Position numbers and translations under genes: made by a program. The notes beneath the pieces are model-generated. The model saw only the letters and a program-made list of their open reading frames with translations. It was not told the DNA's origin and did not search any database. This document shows, piece by piece, positions 17,980 through 27,185 of a stretch of DNA of 64,000 bases. The number at the start of each line of letters is the position of its first letter. The stretch's first letter is position 1. The stretch is from positions 8,618,001 through 8,682,000 of the forward strand of contig NZ_RJKE01000001.1 of the NCBI RefSeq assembly GCF_003751225.1, read 5' to 3'. Source of the DNA: Actinocorallia herbida. GTDB lineage: Bacteria > Actinomycetota > Actinomycetes > Streptosporangiales > Streptosporangiaceae.

Positions 17980-18366
17980 ATGAACACCAAGCAGACCACC
18001 GCGACGGGATTCGTCCTCTTCGCCGCGATCCTGATGATCCTCAGCGGGGTCTGGGGCGCCATCGTCGGCCTCGCGGCCATCATCAAGCGAGAGTTCTTCG
18101 TCGTCGCCCCGAACTACGTCTACGAATTCAGCATCACCGGCTGGGGCTGGATCCACCTGCTCCTCGGCATCGTGCTCATCGCCGTCGCGGTGGCCCTCAT
18201 CGCCGGCCGGTCCTGGGCCCGCTGGCCCGTCATCGTCCTCGCCTCCATCCAGGCCATCGCCCAGTTCGCCTTCCTCCCGTACTACCCCTGGTGGTCCATC
18301 CTCATCATCGTCCTGGACATCGTCATCATCTGGGCCCTCCTGGCCTGGCGCCCCGAATCCCTCTGA
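17980..18366 (+). CDS. Four-helix membrane protein, DUF7144-like
   Basis: 128 residues with four hydrophobic helices (about 10-32, 50-72, 74-92, 97-120). The loop YVYEFSITGWGWIHLLLG and the end WSILIIVLDIVIIWALLAW are characteristic of a widespread actinobacterial membrane family of unknown function. GGAGG lies 5 nt before the ATG. No functional link to either neighbour is visible. Confidence 0.85.
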   Translation: MNTKQTTATGFVLFAAILMILSGVWGAIVGLAAIIKREFFVVAPNYVYEFSITGWGWIHLLLGIVLIAVAVALIAGRSWARWPVIVLASIQAIAQFAFLPYYPWWSILIIVLDIVIIWALLAWRPESL

Positions 18367-18626
18367 CGGCATGGTGACCATTGACGGTCGCGGGAATTGC
18401 GCCACCGGGGCTATATATCGCAAAGTAGGAGAAATAGCCTGCTCAACCGAGCACTGCCCACACCCGGGCGAATAAGGACGGCCCGCACAGGCGCATGGAA
18501 GCTATCGTGACCCGCGTGACCGACGGGGCGCGCGGTCGGACAGCACGAGAACACCTCGCAGATAGTACGAATACCACCACCACCTGTCACATCATCGAAG
18601 GCAGGGGCTAGCGCGGGAGGCAAAGG

Positions 18627-19535
18627 GTGACGTTGCTGGTGGGCGCTCCCGGCGGAGGCAAACTCGTCGTCGACTGCCTGGGCCCCCGGGACGGCACACC
18701 CGTCTTCCTGATGCACGGCACCCCGGGCAGCCGCAGCGGCCCGCTCCCGCGCGGCATCGTCCTGCACCGGCTCGGCGTCCGCCTCCTCAGCTACGACCGG
18801 CCCGGATACGGGGATTCGGCCCGCCGGCCCGGCCGGTGCGTCCGGCACGCCGCCGACGACGTGCGGGCGATCGCCGACCACCTCGGATACGAGCGGTTCT
18901 CCGTCGTCGGCAGATCCGGCGGCGGTCCGCACGCCCTCGCCTGCGCCGCCCTCCTGCCCGACCGGGTCACCATGGCCGCCGTCCTGGTGACGGTCGCGCC
19001 CCCCGACAGCAAGGGGCTCGACTGGTACGGCGGCATGGGCGAGCTGAACAGGCGGGAGTACTCCGGCATCGACCTCGACCCGGCGGGCGGACTCGGCGAG
19101 ATCATCCGCAAGGCCGACGAGATCAAGAAGGACCCGGAATCCCTGCTGCGCATGCTGGGCGGCGACCTTTCCTCGGGGGACCTCCGCATCGTCGAGGACG
19201 TCGAGATCCGCGAACAGCTCATCCGCACCTACGGCGAGGCGCTCAAGTACGGCGCCGACGGCTGGGTGGACGACGTGCTCGCCCTCCGCCGCCCCTGGGG
19301 CTTCGACCCCTCCCAGATCCAGGTCCCGACCCTCCTGTGGCACGGGTCGCAGGACCGGTTCTCACCCGTCGACCACACCCGCTGGCTCGCCGCCCGGATC
19401 CCCGCCGCGGAGACGTACGTCGAGCGCGGCGCCACCCACTTCGGCGCCGTCGAGGGTCGAGCAGCACGCCGTCGGCGTCGGCGGCGCCCGCGAACGGCGG
19501 GACCCGCATCATGTACTTCCACACGAGCGTCTTGA
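18627..19535 (+). CDS. Alpha/beta-fold hydrolase with replaced C-terminus
   Basis: 302 residues as read. Family features: oxyanion segment HGTPGS, nucleophile Ser97 in GRSGGG, acid in WHGSQDRFSP, and His in GATHFGA near residue 271, so the catalytic triad is complete. After E276 the sequence changes to an Arg-rich, low-complexity tail of 26 residues instead of the usual final helix. At that point the opposite strand carries a truncated SLATT gene, so the last ~15-20 native residues were probably lost in a deletion. GTG start with GGGAGG 6 nt upstream. Activity may survive. Confidence 0.8.
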   Translation: MTLLVGAPGGGKLVVDCLGPRDGTPVFLMHGTPGSRSGPLPRGIVLHRLGVRLLSYDRPGYGDSARRPGRCVRHAADDVRAIADHLGYERFSVVGRSGGGPHALACAALLPDRVTMAAVLVTVAPPDSKGLDWYGGMGELNRREYSGIDLDPAGGLGEIIRKADEIKKDPESLLRMLGGDLSSGDLRIVEDVEIREQLIRTYGEALKYGADGWVDDVLALRRPWGFDPSQIQVPTLLWHGSQDRFSPVDHTRWLAARIPAAETYVERGATHFGAVEGRAARRRRRRRPRTAGPASCTSTRAS

Positions 19536-19869
19536 TCGACTCGGCGGAGGCCCTGCCGTCGTACCACCGCCGATGGGACCTCCCCGCGGCGAGCAGGTAC
19601 CCGCCGAGGCTCCCGACGCAGAAGCACACCGCCGTCAGCAGATCCGCCGCGCTGTGCCACGACGGCCCGCCGGGCCCGCCGAAGAGCTCGAACAGCCCCA
19701 CCCCCAGCGACGCCCCGAACAGCAACCGCGTCTGCCGCGTCACCCGCCGCTGGCCGAGCGCCGACGCGTCCGACGCCACCCGGTACACCTCAGGAAGATC
19801 GCCTCGTCCAAATTCGTTCAAAGCCCCCCCAAACCCACCAAAAACCCTAACCCGCCACCCTCCCGACAA
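19457..19869 (-). pseudogene. SLATT-domain (DUF4231-like) membrane protein, 3'-truncated
   Basis: The minus strand encodes a recognisable N-terminal half: DLPEVYRVASDASALGQRR, two hydrophobic segments (TRLLFGASLGVGLFELF; LLTAVCFCVGSLGGYLLA), then RWYDGRASAESIKTLVWKY and the acidic PPFAGAADADGVLLD. These are hallmarks of SLATT two-helix proteins, a family linked to nucleotide-signal defence systems. After GVLLD (about 19457) the frame reads into the antisense of the hydrolase gene and homology stops; full proteins are over twice this length. The start is uncertain (TTG at 19869 or 19821). Confidence 0.72.
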
Positions 19870-19941
19870 CTAGGCCACAAGACACGCTCCCGGCGGGCCC
19901 GCCACCGCCCCCCGAACAGCCGAAAGCCCCCGAAAAGCCGA

Positions 19942-19967
19942 AAGGCCCTCCGCAGCCGGAGGGCCTT
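19942..19967 (-). terminator. Terminator of the tRNA-Thr unit
   Basis: AAGGCCCTCCG / CGGAGGGCCTT, 11-bp perfect stem with 4-nt loop. On the minus strand it lies just past the tRNA 3' end and is followed by TTTCGGCTTTTCGG. Confidence 0.85.
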
Positions 19968-19973
19968 GACCGG

Positions 19974-20047
19974 AGCCCCGTATCGGATTCGAACCGATGA
20001 CCTGCTGTTTACAAGACAGCTGCTCTGGCCGGCTGAGCTAACGAGGC
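19974..20047 (-). tRNA. tRNA-Thr(UGU)
   Basis: 74-nt cloverleaf on the minus strand. Acceptor GCCTCGT pairs with ACGGGGC (one G-U), the D arm contains GCTC and GAGC, the anticodon stem is GCTGT / ACAGC around loop CTTGTAA (anticodon TGT), and the T arm is ATCGG TTCGAAT CCGAT. CCA is not encoded. It decodes ACA/ACG. Confidence 0.96.
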
Positions 20048-20071
20048 GTTGTGGGGGGCATCTTAGCCGAA

Positions 20072-21016
20072 TCAGGTGTGGCGCTGGCGAGCGATCTCGT
20101 AGAGGGCGATGCCTGCGGCTACGCCGGCGTTGAGGGACTCGGCGTGGCCGAACATGGGGATGTGGGCGAGGATGTCGCAGCTGTCGCCGACGAGGCGGCC
20201 CAGGCCCTTGCCCTCGGAGCCGACGACGAGGACGAACGGGCCGTCGGCGGCGGGGAGGTCGGTGATAGAGGAGCCGCCGTGGGCGTCGAGGCCCGCGACG
20301 AAGCAGCCTGCCTCCTGGTAGGCCTTGAGCTGGCGGGTGAGGTTGGTGCAGCGGGCGACCGGGGTGGTGGCCAGGGTGCCGGCGCTGGTCTTCCAGGCGC
20401 CCGCGTTGATCCCGGCGCTGCGCCGCTCGGGCAGCAGGATGCCGCTCGCGCCGAACGCGGTGGCCGAGCGGACGATCGCACCCAGGTTGCGGGCGTCGGT
20501 GATGCCGTCCAGGGCGACGATCAGCGGGGCGGTGCCCTGCAGCAGCTCGTCGGGGTGGGCGTAGCGGTAGGGCTTCACCTGGAAGGCGAGACCCTGGTGG
20601 ACGGCCCGGTCGGTGAGGCGGTCGAGCTCGGGCTTGCCGCACTCGATCAGCGGGATGCCGCGGTCGGCCGCGATCTTGACGGCCTCGCGGACCCGGTCGT
20701 CGCTGTCGGGCATGTAGTACAGGGTGGTGCCGGGCACGCCCTCGCGCAGCGCCTCGAGCACGGGGTTGCGGCCGTGCACGAGCTCAGGCGCGTCGGGACG
20801 GCGCGCGGCGACCGGGCGGCTCTGGGCCGCGGCCGCGCCGCCCTGCCGGGTCTGCTGGCCCGTGGCGGGACGTCCGCCCGGCTTACGCGGACCGAACGTC
20901 TTGGTGCCGGTGCGGGAAGAGCTCTTGGCGTTGCGCGCCTTGACGCGCTTGCCGTGCCAATGCCTGTCCTCGGCCTTGGCGGTGACGCTCGGGCCCTTCT
21001 TGCCCTTCTTGGTCAT
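20072..21016 (-). CDS. rlmB: 23S rRNA (guanosine-2'-O-)-methyltransferase, SpoU/TrmH family
   Basis: 314 residues. A basic extension (1-80) precedes the substrate-binding domain, which opens LVHGRNPVLEAL. SPOUT knot motifs: DARNLGAIVRSA (motif 1 Asn/Arg), LVVGSEGKGL (motif 2), IPMFGHAESLNAGVAAGIAL (motif 3). SAM-dependent 2'-O-methylation of a 23S rRNA guanosine is expected. ATG 21016 selected; longer readings run into the cysS gap. It follows cysS in the carD-ispF-cysS-rlmB order common in actinobacteria. Confidence 0.93.
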   Translation of the reverse strand: MTKKGKKGPSVTAKAEDRHWHGKRVKARNAKSSSRTGTKTFGPRKPGGRPATGQQTRQGGAAAAQSRPVAARRPDAPELVHGRNPVLEALREGVPGTTLYYMPDSDDRVREAVKIAADRGIPLIECGKPELDRLTDRAVHQGLAFQVKPYRYAHPDELLQGTAPLIVALDGITDARNLGAIVRSATAFGASGILLPERRSAGINAGAWKTSAGTLATTPVARCTNLTRQLKAYQEAGCFVAGLDAHGGSSITDLPAADGPFVLVVGSEGKGLGRLVGDSCDILAHIPMFGHAESLNAGVAAGIALYEIARQRHT

Positions 21017-21105
21017 CCTCGGCTGCCCTTCCCACAGAAAACAAAACCACGTGAACCACAAGCGTAAGCGACCCGAAGCATCGCTCCGGGCCGCCTGTGG
21101 AAAAC

Positions 21106-22500
21106 TCAGCCCCGCCTGATGTCGTAGCGGGGGCCCTGCGGGGTGTCCTCGACCACGATCCCGGCCTCGGCGAGACCGTCGCGGATCGCGTCGGCGGCGG
21201 CCCAGTCCTTGCGGCCGCGGGCCGCCTGGCGCTGGCCCAGCACCACCCGCACGAGCGCGTCGACGACCGGGCGCAGATCGGCGGCGTCGGAGGCGACGCT
21301 CCACTCCAGCGGGTCGATCCCGAGGACCGAGGCCATCGCGCGCACTTCGGCGGCGGCCTCCCGCGCGGCCTCGCCGTCGCCGGACGCCAGCGCGCTGTTG
21401 CCCGCCCGGACGGTCTCGTGCAGGACGGCCAGCGCCTGCGGGACGCCCAGGTCGTCGTCCATCGCCCCGACGAACGCCGCGGGGAGGTCGGCGGAGATCT
21501 TGACGTCGCCGAAGGTCTCCGCGGCCCGGACGAGGAAGCCCTCGATCCGCTGGTAGGCCAGGGCCGCGTCGTCGAGCGCGCCGGGGGTGAAGTCGATCGT
21601 GGAGCGGTAGTGCGCCGAGACGAGGAAGTACCTGGCCTCGACGGCCCTGACCTGACCGAGCAGATCGTCCAGGTACACCACGTTCCCGATGGACTTGCTC
21701 ATCTTCTCCCGGTCGATCGTGAGCAGACCGTTGTGCATCCAGTACCGCGCGAACCCGTCGCCCGCGGCCTGAGCCTGGGCGATCTCGTTCTCGTGGTGCG
21801 GGAAGACCAGGTCCATGCCGCCGCCGTGGATGTCGAACGTCTCGCCGAGGTACTTGGTCGCCATGGCCGAGCACTCCAGGTGCCAGCCGGGACGGCCGGG
21901 GCCCCACGGCGTCTCCCAGGACGGCTCGCCGGGTTTGGCGCCCTTCCACAGGGCGAAGTCCCGGGCGTCGTGCTTGAGCTCCTCGTTCGGGGTGTCCCCC
22001 GCCGAGCGCATGTTCTCCAGCTTCTGGTTGGACAGGCGCCCGTAGTGGTCCGCCCAGGACTTGACGTCGAAGTAGACGTCGTCGCCGACGTTGTAGGCGT
22101 GCCCGCGCTCGATGAGCCGCCGCATGAGGACGATCATCTCCGGGACGTGCCCGGTGGCGCGCGGCTCGATGGTCGGCGGAAGGCAGCCGAGCGTCTCGTA
22201 GCCCTTGCCGAAGATCCGCTGGTTGCCCTCGGCCACGGCGAACCAGGGCCGTCCGGACTGCTCGGCGACGGCCAGGATCTTGTCGTCGATGTCGGTGACG
22301 TTCCGGACGAAGGTGACCTCGTAGCCCGAGCGGATCAGCCAGCGGACGAGCTGGTCGTAGATCACGCCGGAGCGCAGGTGGCCGATGTGCGGGGCGGCCT
22401 GCGGTGTGGCCCCGCAGACGTACAGCCCGACCCGGCCCGGCGTCAGGGGCTCGAACTCGCGGACGGCACGCGTGCTGGTGTCATAAAGGCGCAGGCTCAC
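21106..22500 (-). CDS. cysS: Cysteinyl-tRNA synthetase
   Basis: 464 residues, class I aaRS. The zinc/HIGH region has [24 protein letters not shown] is the KMSKS loop; zinc ligands include the later HLECSAM and HHENEIAQ. It charges tRNA-Cys in the cytosol. GTG 22500 gives MSLRLYDT, matching family N-termini; TTG 22509 is an alternative three codons longer. No clear ribosome site precedes either. Gene order with ispF/carD upstream and rlmB downstream is conserved. Confidence 0.96.
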   Translation of the reverse strand: MSLRLYDTSTRAVREFEPLTPGRVGLYVCGATPQAAPHIGHLRSGVIYDQLVRWLIRSGYEVTFVRNVTDIDDKILAVAEQSGRPWFAVAEGNQRIFGKGYETLGCLPPTIEPRATGHVPEMIVLMRRLIERGHAYNVGDDVYFDVKSWADHYGRLSNQKLENMRSAGDTPNEELKHDARDFALWKGAKPGEPSWETPWGPGRPGWHLECSAMATKYLGETFDIHGGGMDLVFPHHENEIAQAQAAGDGFARYWMHNGLLTIDREKMSKSIGNVVYLDDLLGQVRAVEARYFLVSAHYRSTIDFTPGALDDAALAYQRIEGFLVRAAETFGDVKISADLPAAFVGAMDDDLGVPQALAVLHETVRAGNSALASGDGEAAREAAAEVRAMASVLGIDPLEWSVASDAADLRPVVDALVRVVLGQRQAARGRKDWAAADAIRDGLAEAGIVVEDTPQGPRYDIRRG

Positions 22501-22626
22501 GGAAGTCAAGGCTACTAGGGAAAGGCCTCGCGCAGAGGCCGCGGGCGCAGATGCGCCATCAGGGGTCGCGCGGGGCGGCGCGCCGGGTCAAGATTGTCTC
22601 TCACTCCGTCTTCCCCCCGAGGCACC

Positions 22627-23529
22627 ATGACGACCGCACTGACGCCCGCTCATCGCGCGTTCACGATTCTGAGCTTCATCGCCGTCGCCGGGCTCACCGC
22701 CGGGGCGTTCATCCTGTCTTACGACGATCTGCGACTGCTGGCCGAGACCGGGCTGAGCGGGCGGAACGTCGAGCGTTTCGGCAGGTACTACCCACTGGTC
22801 TACGACGGGCTCATCGCCACCGCGATCCTCGCGCTCTTCACGGCGCGCCGCGCGCCCTGGTGGACCCGCTGGATCCGGTGGATCCTGCTCTACGCGCTGG
22901 TCGGCGGCGCGATCGCCGCCTCCATCCAGAACGTGGTGAAGGGCTTCGCGGCGATCGACGGCACCGCGCTGGACGCGGGGGTGGCCTCGGCCCCCTGGGT
23001 CGCCGCGCTCCTGGCGACCTGGCTGTGGCTGTCGATGTTCCGGCAAGTGCGCGCGGTCCGGCGGACCCGTAAGACGCCCAACGGATCTCCCGAGCCGGAG
23101 CCCGTGCCGCAGCCCGACTTCTCCCTCGACGGGATCACTCCGGCCGAGCCGATGCGGCTGCCCACCGCGGCGGACTTCCCGAACCCGTACCTCGACGCCT
23201 ATCCCCACCCGGTGCCTCCGCCGGGTCCCGCACCCGCGATCGAGCAGGTAGAGGCGCCGGACCATGAGGACGCCGAAGACGACCAGGAGCCTCCGAGTCC
23301 GCCTCCGCTGCCCCTTCCCGTCGCCGCCGAGCCCGTCCGTCCGCCGGCCAGCCTTCCGACGGACGTGAAGCTCGTGGGGCGGCCCGCCAAGAGCGACGCC
23401 TCCCGGGACGAGTCGGAGCCGGAGGGCCCGAGGCCGGACCTCGACGAGTGGGCCGCCTACGGGGGTGACGAGTGGGACCCGCCTTCCGGCACGCTGCGCA
23501 GTGGCCCCACGCCGCCCGGACAGGGCTGA
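22627..23529 (+). CDS. DUF2637-like four-helix membrane protein with Pro-rich tail
   Basis: 300 residues. Four hydrophobic helices in the first ~145 residues (TILSFIAVAGLTAGAFIL; LVYDGLIATAILALF; ILLYALVGGAIAAS; WVAALLATWLWLSMF). The SYDDLRLLAETG segment after helix 1 is typical of DUF2637 proteins, seen both on plasmids and chromosomes of actinomycetes. The remaining half is a Pro/Glu-rich cytosolic tail. Function unknown. Divergent from cysS. Confidence 0.8.
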   Translation: MTTALTPAHRAFTILSFIAVAGLTAGAFILSYDDLRLLAETGLSGRNVERFGRYYPLVYDGLIATAILALFTARRAPWWTRWIRWILLYALVGGAIAASIQNVVKGFAAIDGTALDAGVASAPWVAALLATWLWLSMFRQVRAVRRTRKTPNGSPEPEPVPQPDFSLDGITPAEPMRLPTAADFPNPYLDAYPHPVPPPGPAPAIEQVEAPDHEDAEDDQEPPSPPPLPLPVAAEPVRPPASLPTDVKLVGRPAKSDASRDESEPEGPRPDLDEWAAYGGDEWDPPSGTLRSGPTPPGQG

Positions 23530-23588
23530 CGCGCGGGGCTCCCGGAGGAAGTGCGGATCACCGTCTCAGACGCCTTCGCGCAGGAGGA

Positions 23589-24074
23589 TCAGCGCGGGAA
23601 GATCAGCGCCGTGGCGATGGCGGCGATGCCCTCGCCGCGGCCGGTCAGCCCGAGCCCGTCGGTGGTGGTCGCCGAGAGGCTGACCGCGGCGCCGTCCAGG
23701 ACCGCGCTCAGCGTCTTCTCCGCCTCCGCGCGCCGCTTTCCGATCTTGGGGCGGTTCCCGATGACCTGGATCGCGACGTTGCCGATCTCGTAGCCCGCCT
23801 CGCGCACCAGCCGGTGCACCTCGGTGAGCAGGACCGCCCCGGACGCCCCGTGCCAGCGCGGGTCGGCGGTGCCGAAGACCGCGCCGAGGTCGCCGAGGCC
23901 GGCGGCGCCCAGCAGCGCGTCGCAGGCGGCGTGGGCGGCGACGTCACCGTCGGAGTGCCCTTCGATGCCGTCGCCCTCGCCGGGCCATTCGAGCCCGGCC
24001 ACCCACAGCGGCCTGCCGGACGCAAAAGGGTGGACGTCGGTACCGACGCCCACCCTTGGATGTTGAAATGTCAT
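23589..24074 (-). CDS. ispF: 2-C-methyl-D-erythritol 2,4-cyclodiphosphate synthase
   Basis: 161 residues, normal for IspF. Metal ligands in [10 protein letters not shown] (Asp, His) and the later [19 protein letters not shown]; the C-terminal [19 protein letters not shown] is diagnostic. It makes MEcPP in the MEP isoprenoid pathway. It starts 15 nt after the carD stop, so the two are co-transcribed; ispD is not in this window. Confidence 0.96.
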   Translation of the reverse strand: MTFQHPRVGVGTDVHPFASGRPLWVAGLEWPGEGDGIEGHSDGDVAAHAACDALLGAAGLGDLGAVFGTADPRWHGASGAVLLTEVHRLVREAGYEIGNVAIQVIGNRPKIGKRRAEAEKTLSAVLDGAAVSLSATTTDGLGLTGRGEGIAAIATALIFPR

Positions 24075-24089
24075 GCAGACAAGCGTGCC

Positions 24090-24572
24090 CTACCCGGCGA
24101 GGACCTCGTCCAGCAGCGCTTCGGCCTTGTCCTCGTTCGTCTTCTCAGCGAGCGCCAACTCGCTGACGAGGATCTGCCGTGCCTTGGCGAGCATGCGCTT
24201 CTCCCCCGCCGACAGCCCGCGCTCCTTGTCGCGCCGCCAGAGGTCACGCACTACTTCGGCGACCTTGTTGACGTCACCGGACGCCAGCTTCTCCAAGTTC
24301 GCCTTGTACCGCCGAGACCAGTTGGTGGGCTCCTCGGTGTACGGGGCGCGCAGCACCTCGAACACCTTCTCCAGGCCCTCCTGGCCGACCACATCCCGGA
24401 CCCCGACCAACTCGGCGTTGTCCGCGGGGACGCGTACTGTAAGGTCACCCTTGTCGACCTTCAGCACCAGGTAGGTCTTGTCCTCACCCTTGATGGTGCG
24501 AGTCTCGATGGCTTCGATCCGAGCAGCCCCATGGTGGGGGTAGACGACGGTGTCGCCGACCGTGAAAGTCAT
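24090..24572 (-). CDS. carD: CarD-family RNA polymerase-binding transcription factor
   Basis: 160 residues. The N-terminal RNAP beta-subunit-binding Tudor-like domain opens [20 protein letters not shown], followed by the helical DNA-binding domain with [15 protein letters not shown] and a C-terminal leucine-rich stretch. In actinobacteria CarD stabilises open promoter complexes and supports rRNA transcription. A strong GGAAGGGG precedes the ATG. It heads the carD-ispF unit. Confidence 0.96.
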   Translation of the reverse strand: MTFTVGDTVVYPHHGAARIEAIETRTIKGEDKTYLVLKVDKGDLTVRVPADNAELVGVRDVVGQEGLEKVFEVLRAPYTEEPTNWSRRYKANLEKLASGDVNKVAEVVRDLWRRDKERGLSAGEKRMLAKARQILVSELALAEKTNEDKAEALLDEVLAG

Positions 24573-24857
24573 GTGACAAGTACCCCTTCCGCTAGGCACT
24601 AGCCTACCACGCGCTTCCCACGGAACGCACGGGCCAACCGTACATTTCCGCAGGTCACGCCATTAATTGGGGTCTTGACAAACCTTCGCACCGGTGCAAG
24701 CCCGCACTCCGGACTCATTGTTCTACCCAGGGGAAACGTCTTCGCAACCTCTGCGCAACACCTGTGTACGGGCCGCGAAACCGATATTCCGATCTTGCCG
24801 GAAAAGGCGATACTGGAAAGGGACGCGTGATCGGCGCCGCCGGAGGCGAGGTGCGGC
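24573..24857. other. Divergent control region between carD and a membrane-protein gene
   Basis: Contains the perfect palindrome GCACCGGTGC at 24688-24697 and, 7 nt before it, TTGACA (24675-24680) on the plus strand, but no matching -10 at normal spacing. No ORF or structured RNA recognised. Confidence 0.5.
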
Positions 24858-25565
24858 ATGAGGCATGAGGACGACGACTACGGCCTGCCTCACGTCCATG
24901 TGGTCGTCCCCGACGACGCCCGCGAGCTCGACGAGGACCTGGCGATCTGGCGGCGCGAGGAGAGGTCCCGCCTGCGCAAGGCCCGCTGGCAGCGGATCGC
25001 CAAGCCGTTCCAGGGCTGGGGCCTCGCACTGCCCGTCACGATCCTCGTACTGCTCGTGGCAGTGCTCAGCGGCACCCTGATGACGTTCTTCGGACCGCGC
25101 GCCCCGCGCCAGATCCCGCCCGCCCAGACGCTCGCGCGCAGCACCGCGCCGCCCGGTTCGGTGGGCGGCCTTCTCCCTTCCGCGAACCTGGCCGTGAATG
25201 GCGCGCCCATGCGGACCGTCGACATGCGCCCCGCGCTGATCGCGATCATTCCCCGCGCGTGCGACTGCGACGGAACCCTGCGCGGACTCGACCGCATCGC
25301 CGACGCCGCTTCCGTAAGGATCTATTTCCTCGCCGACCGCCGCACGTCAGGAGAATCGGTCAAGGAGGCCCATGAAGATCTCTGGAAGATCTCCGGGCGC
25401 GTCGCGGGATCACAGGCCTCCATTGTCGACGATTCCACCGATCTTCTCCCGCGCACCTATCAGGCGCACGGGCTGACAGTTCTCGTGGTGAAGGCGAACG
25501 GCGCCGTCGGGCAGATCATGCGCGACCTGCGGACGACCCCGGAGCCGTCGCTCGTCCGCTTCTGA
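24858..25565 (+). CDS. Single-pass membrane protein with extracellular CxC domain
   Basis: 235 residues. Cytosolic N-terminus rich in His, Asp and Arg, one helix (about 56-78), then an outer domain. That domain contains ALIAIIPRACDCDGTL (Cys135 and Cys137 spaced C-x-C) and alternating beta/helix segments reminiscent of a thioredoxin-like fold. A redox or metal role is possible but unproven. The family is common near carD/regX3 in actinobacteria; no function is known to me. Start ATG 24858 chosen by upstream GGAGGCGAGG. Confidence 0.75.
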   Translation: MRHEDDDYGLPHVHVVVPDDARELDEDLAIWRREERSRLRKARWQRIAKPFQGWGLALPVTILVLLVAVLSGTLMTFFGPRAPRQIPPAQTLARSTAPPGSVGGLLPSANLAVNGAPMRTVDMRPALIAIIPRACDCDGTLRGLDRIADAASVRIYFLADRRTSGESVKEAHEDLWKISGRVAGSQASIVDDSTDLLPRTYQAHGLTVLVVKANGAVGQIMRDLRTTPEPSLVRF

Positions 25566-25753
25566 GCGCCTCCTCCCGGTTCGCTCCGCCACGGGCCCCG
25601 CAGGGCAGGGGATCGGCGCGGAGAACGCCGGAGCACCCCCGGTCCGGAGCACCGGCGAGTGCTCGCTACGATGCGTGCGGACCCACGATCGAACACCGGT
25701 AACTGGAATATCTGCGCCCCGAAGGGCTGCACCAAACGAGGAGACACGTCGCC

Positions 25754-26401
25754 GTGATCCGCAAAGTCGCCCCGCTGGCCCTGGCCGGTTCTCTCGCCCT
25801 GGCCGGGTGCGGTGCCGGGACCGAGGCCCAGAGCGTGAAGCCGACCCGCCTCACGGACGGCGTCAACATCTCGCAGGGCGGCCTCGACGTGCGCAACATG
25901 TTCCTCCTCGGCCCGGTCCCCGGCACGCCCGCCGAGCCCGGCGCCGACCTGCCGCTCTACGGCACGCTGATCAACAACACCGCCAAGGACTCCGACGCGC
26001 TGACCTCGGTCACCGCGGCCGGCGGCTTCGCCCAGTCCGCGGTGATCGGCGCCGGCACGATCGCGCTGCCCGCGCACACCGCGGTCCCGCTCGGCGGCCC
26101 GCAGACCTCGGTCGTCCTCAAGGGCACGAGCGCCAAGCTCTTCGGCGGGGAGAGCGTCAAGCTCACCCTGACCTTCACCAACGCCCCGCAGATCACCGTG
26201 ACGGTCCCGGTCGTGCCCTCGGTCGGCGAGTACGCCACCCTGTCCCCCGCGCCCGCCGCGACCCCGACCGGCAGCGCCACCCCGACGGGCGCCGCCACCG
26301 GCGGCACCGAGGTCGAGGGCGTCGAGGGCACCCCCGCGGTCAACCCGAAGCCGACCAAGAGCCCGAAGAAGTCGGCCGGCAGCGAGCCCTCGGAGCACTG
26401 A
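25754..26401 (+). CDS. Secreted lipoprotein
   Basis: 215 residues. Type II signal with lipobox ending LAGC (Cys19). The central ~130 residues form an Ig-like beta domain (GTLINNTAKDSD, VVLKGTSAKLFGGE) resembling the copper-chaperone-like PCuAC/DUF461 group, but its Met/His copper motif is not evident. The tail is Pro/Thr/Ser/Lys-rich. GTG start with GAGGAGA upstream. Probably anchored on the outer face of the membrane; ligand unknown. Confidence 0.8.
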   Translation: MIRKVAPLALAGSLALAGCGAGTEAQSVKPTRLTDGVNISQGGLDVRNMFLLGPVPGTPAEPGADLPLYGTLINNTAKDSDALTSVTAAGGFAQSAVIGAGTIALPAHTAVPLGGPQTSVVLKGTSAKLFGGESVKLTLTFTNAPQITVTVPVVPSVGEYATLSPAPAATPTGSATPTGAATGGTEVEGVEGTPAVNPKPTKSPKKSAGSEPSEH

Positions 26402-26428
26402 GCCCGAGCACGGCCCCCAAGAACACCG

Positions 26429-26459
26429 AAAGGCCCCCGGCGTCACGCCGGGGGCCTTT
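26429..26459. terminator. Bidirectional terminator
   Basis: AAAGGCCCCCGGCG / CGCCGGGGGCCTTT, 14-bp perfect stem and 3-nt loop, followed by CCCTTT. Lies between the convergent lipoprotein and regX3 genes. Confidence 0.92.
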
Positions 26460-26504
26460 CCCTTTACCCGCTCTCGCCGCGCCCTGGACGGGGCGCAGGG
26501 GCCC

Positions 26505-27185
26505 TCAGGGCTCGAACTTGTAGCCGAGCCCCCGGACGGTGACGATGTACCGCGGTGTCGAGGGCGCCGGCTCGATCTTCGCCCGGAGCCTCTTGACGTG
26601 GACGTCGAGGGTCTTGGTGTCGCCGACGTAGTCCGCGCCCCAGACCCGGTCGATCAGCTGCATCCGGGTGAGGACGCGCCCCGCGTTGCGCAGGAGCACC
26701 TCCAGCAGCTCGAACTCCTTGAGGGGGAGCTGGACGGTCTCCCCGCCCACGCTCACTATGTGACGTTCCACATCCATGCGCACGGGGCCGGCTTCCAGTG
26801 CCGCGGGGACGATCTCCTCCACGTCCCCTTGGCGCCGCAGTACGGCCCGGATCCTTGCGACCAGCTCACGCGACGAGAACGGCTTGGTGACGTAGTCGTC
26901 GGCGCCCAGTTCGAGGCCCACCACCTTGTCGACCTCGCTGTCCTTGGCCGTGAGCATGATCACCGGGACGCTGGAGCGGGAGCGCAGTTCGCGGCAGACC
27001 TCGGTGCCCGGCAGGCCGGGCAGCATCAGGTCAAGCAGGACGAGGTCGGCGCCGTTGCGGTCGAAGGCCTCCAGCGCGTCCGGCCCGGTGGCGGCCACGG
27101 CCACCTCGAAGCCCTCCTTGCGGAGCATGTACGACAGGGCGTCGCTGAACGACTCCTCGTCCTCCACGACAAGTACACGGGTCAC
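26505..27185 (-). CDS. regX3: Two-component response regulator, OmpR/PhoB family
   Basis: 226 residues. Receiver domain with acidic VVEDEESF, phospho-acceptor Asp52 (LLDLMLPGLPG) and the KPF lysine; C-terminal winged helix from about 130 with DVHVKRLRAKIEP. Controls phosphate-starvation genes (RegX3 in mycobacteria, PhoP in streptomycetes). Its GTG overlaps the sensor stop as GTGA, so they are translationally coupled. Confidence 0.95.
   Translation of the reverse strand: MTRVLVVEDEESFSDALSYMLRKEGFEVAVAATGPDALEAFDRNGADLVLLDLMLPGLPGTEVCRELRSRSSVPVIMLTAKDSEVDKVVGLELGADDYVTKPFSSRELVARIRAVLRRQGDVEEIVPAALEAGPVRMDVERHIVSVGGETVQLPLKEFELLEVLLRNAGRVLTRMQLIDRVWGADYVGDTKTLDVHVKRLRAKIEPAPSTPRYIVTVRGLGYKFEP

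Noticed and set aside
18367..18626. Possible small gene before the hydrolase
   Set aside because: No frame with a ribosome site and plausible codon use; left as non-coding.
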